NCBI GenBank assembly: GCA_023436385.1
Contig: JAEZJH010000295.1
Span: 1-6,203, forward strand
Length of the DNA: 6,203 nt
Direction of reading: 5' to 3'
Origin: Pseudomonadota bacterium
Lineage (GTDB): Bacteria > Myxococcota > Myxococcia > Myxococcales > Vulgatibacteraceae
The notes beneath the pieces are model-generated. The model saw nothing but the letters and a program-made list of their open reading frames with translations, did not search any database and was not told the DNA's origin. Position numbers and translations under genes: made by a program. Numbering within the stretch: position 1 is the stretch's first letter; each line of letters starts with the position of its first letter. Of the stretch, positions 4,755 through 6,203 are shown one piece after another.

Positions 4755-6203
4755 TTACTCGCCCGACTGCTTGAAGAGGAAGGGATAGGTGACGATCACC
4801 ACCCCGCCGCCCTTCGGCTTCGGGAACTGCCAGCTCTTCACCCGGGCGTTGATGCAGCTCTCCACCTTCGCGTCGTTCATGGTGGTCTGGGCGGTGATCG
4901 CCGAGGAGACGCTGCCGTCGGCGGTGATCACGAACTTCACCGCCACCTTGCCGCCCAGCTTCGGGTTCCGGACCAGCTCGGACTCGTAGCAGTACCGGAT
5001 CTGCGAGCGGTGCTGCTGGATGACGCGGCGGATCAGCTCCTTGTCGAGCGAGCCCATGATCAGCGCCTCGCCGGAGTCGATCGAGACCTCGGCCGAGCCC
5101 TTCCGGCCCAGGCCGCCGACGCCGGTGCCGTAGCTGCCGAGCCCGCCGCCGCGGCCCTTGGTGCCGATGTCGCCGACGCCGATGGTGTTGCCGACGCCGC
5201 CGCCCCCGCCGCCGGTGCCCTTCAGCCCCAGGCCGCCGAAGCCGTGGGCGTCGCCCACCGACGAGCCGGTGATCCCGCCGATGGCGCCCTTCAGATCGCC
5301 GCCCAGGCCGCCGGTGCCGAAGATGGTGGAGAGGCCCGCCTGGCCGCGGCCGAGCATCGCCAACAGGCCCTGGTTCTTGACCAGGTCCTTGTCGTTGGGA
5401 TCGCCCTGGGGCGCCGAGCGCGTGTTGCGGCGCGGGGCGTCCTTCTTGCCCATCTGGCCCTCGTCGCCCCGGTGCTTCGCCGCCATCTCGCGCGGGCCCT
5501 TCGGCCCCTCGAGCGAGCGGAGCCGCTGGAGCAGCGGGTTCTTCTTCTCCGGCGGCTTGAGGATCAGCCGGGTGTACCGGGCCGTGTTCGTGAAGAGGTC
5601 GTCGGCGACCAGGTCGGTGTCGAAGGCCATGTTCTCGAAGGCCACCACCGCGCCCGCGGCGAGGAAGCCGAAGACGAGGAGCAGGTTCAGGAACCGGAAG
5701 TCGAGCTGCTCGACCAGGGACACCACCGCCGGCTTGGGCTTGGCCTTAAAGCCGATCACCGCCTGGATGTGGCCCAGGTCGACCCAGGCGCCGCCGTCCA
5801 CCGGAACCTTGGCCTCCATGGCCCCGTCGTCGCCGGGATGGGCGATCCCCCGCGCGGCGAGCTCGGCGAGCGGAACGGTCTCGCCGCGGCGGCGCAGCTC
5901 GCCGCCCATCCGCTCCGTGTAGCGGAGGTACCAGTCTTCGCCGTCGCGCCGGAGGAGCGGGAACGCCTCGGCGGGGACGAACGCCGCCTCCACCTGGAAG
6001 GTCGCGCCCTTCCCCGGTCCGACGGTGACCTGGGTCTCCTTGTCGAACATCGCGCCGCCCAGGGCCTGGTCGCCCCAGAGGATCCGGACCTCCAGCGCCG
6101 TCGGCCCGGCCTCCCCCGGCACCGACCGGAGCTTGGGCCGGACCGCGGCGGGACGCGCCGCCGTCGCGGGCTCTTCGCGGGCCTCCGCCGGGAGGGCCTG
6201 GAC
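4755..6203 (-). CDS. AgmX/PglI family TonB-like envelope protein, C-terminal part (runs off the right edge)
   Basis: The frame is open from base 6203 to a TAA at 4755-4757, giving 482 codons. A GTG at 6122 is a possible start but lacks a Shine-Dalgarno, and the 27 codons before it encode an Ala/Pro/Arg/Glu-rich linker typical inside these proteins, so the start probably lies beyond the window. Numbering from that GTG, residues ~8-125 are a beta-rich, probably cytoplasmic region with the VTVGPGKGATF pattern. One membrane span covers ~144-163, preceded by Lys residues (KAKPKP), giving cytoplasmic N and periplasmic C sides. A charged stretch follows, then a Gly-rich linker (~258-343). The C-terminal domain (~352-455) has IRYCYE with Cys378, GKVAVKF, Cys423, WQFPKPKGGG and a final YPFLF, the AgmX/PglI tail signature; the two Cys probably form a disulfide. 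In Myxococcus the named members belong to the gliding (Glt) machinery. Many paralogues occur, so a motility role here is unproven. Confidence 0.85.
   Translation of the reverse strand, partial: VQALPAEAREEPATAARPAAVRPKLRSVPGEAGPTALEVRILWGDQALGGAMFDKETQVTVGPGKGATFQVEAAFVPAEAFPLLRRDGEDWYLRYTERMGGELRRRGETVPLAELAARGIAHPGDDGAMEAKVPVDGGAWVDLGHIQAVIGFKAKPKPAVVSLVEQLDFRFLNLLLVFGFLAAGAVVAFENMAFDTDLVADDLFTNTARYTRLILKPPEKKNPLLQRLRSLEGPKGPREMAAKHRGDEGQMGKKDAPRRNTRSAPQGDPNDKDLVKNQGLLAMLGRGQAGLSTIFGTGGLGGDLKGAIGGITGSSVGDAHGFGGLGLKGTGGGGGGVGNTIGVGDIGTKGRGGGLGSYGTGVGGLGRKGSAEVSIDSGEALIMGSLDKELIRRVIQQHRSQIRYCYESELVRNPKLGGKVAVKFVITADGSVSSAITAQTTMNDAKVESCINARVKSWQFPKPKGGGVVIVTYPFLFKQSGE

Noticed and set aside
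5158..5922. Plus-strand frame with Pro-rich sequence opposite the AgmX/PglI-like gene
   Set aside because: The proline runs are the complement of the Gly-rich linker codons of the real gene, so this is a shadow.

Overview
The window is very GC-rich (roughly 70% by eye) with strong G/C preference at third codon positions. It encodes an AgmX/PglI-type envelope protein, a family typical of Myxococcota. A myxobacterium or a close deltaproteobacterial relative is the best guess. No RNA genes, mobile elements, CRISPR arrays or long repeats are visible, and it looks like ordinary chromosome.

Layout from left to right. (1) Bases 1-208, minus strand: the first 69 codons of a probable lipoprotein with an Ala/Pro/Gly/Ser/Asp-rich linker, cut by the left edge. 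(2) Bases 209-357: a divergent intergenic region. (3) Bases 358-681, plus strand: a 107-residue exported protein resembling the DUF5666 family. (4) Bases 682-744: a short convergent gap holding a strong hairpin (695-726) that probably ends transcription from both sides. (5) Bases 745-4488, minus strand: the main gene, a 1247-residue iron-sulfur flavoprotein. It joins an unrecognised ~300-residue N-terminal region, a GltD/NfnL-like module (two [4Fe-4S] sites, FAD and a second dinucleotide fold) and a PyrK/NfnS-like module (FNR-like fold plus a C-terminal [2Fe-2S] motif). (6) Bases 4489-4754: a leader with a perfect 12-bp palindrome, an AT-rich inverted repeat and two tandem hairpins that end the next gene. 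(7) Bases 4755-6203, minus strand: an AgmX/PglI-like single-pass protein with a Gly-rich periplasmic linker and a TonB-like C-terminal domain, cut by the right edge.

The large gene appears to be a one-gene transcription unit: it has its own leader, an upstream terminator separating it from the AgmX-like gene, and a terminator after it. Its domain order matches the two subunits of NADH-dependent reduced ferredoxin:NADP+ oxidoreductase (NfnL, then NfnS) in one chain. An electron-transfer role among NAD(P)H, flavin and ferredoxin is therefore plausible, but the partners are inferred and not shown. The flanking genes are cell-envelope proteins with no evident metabolic link to it.
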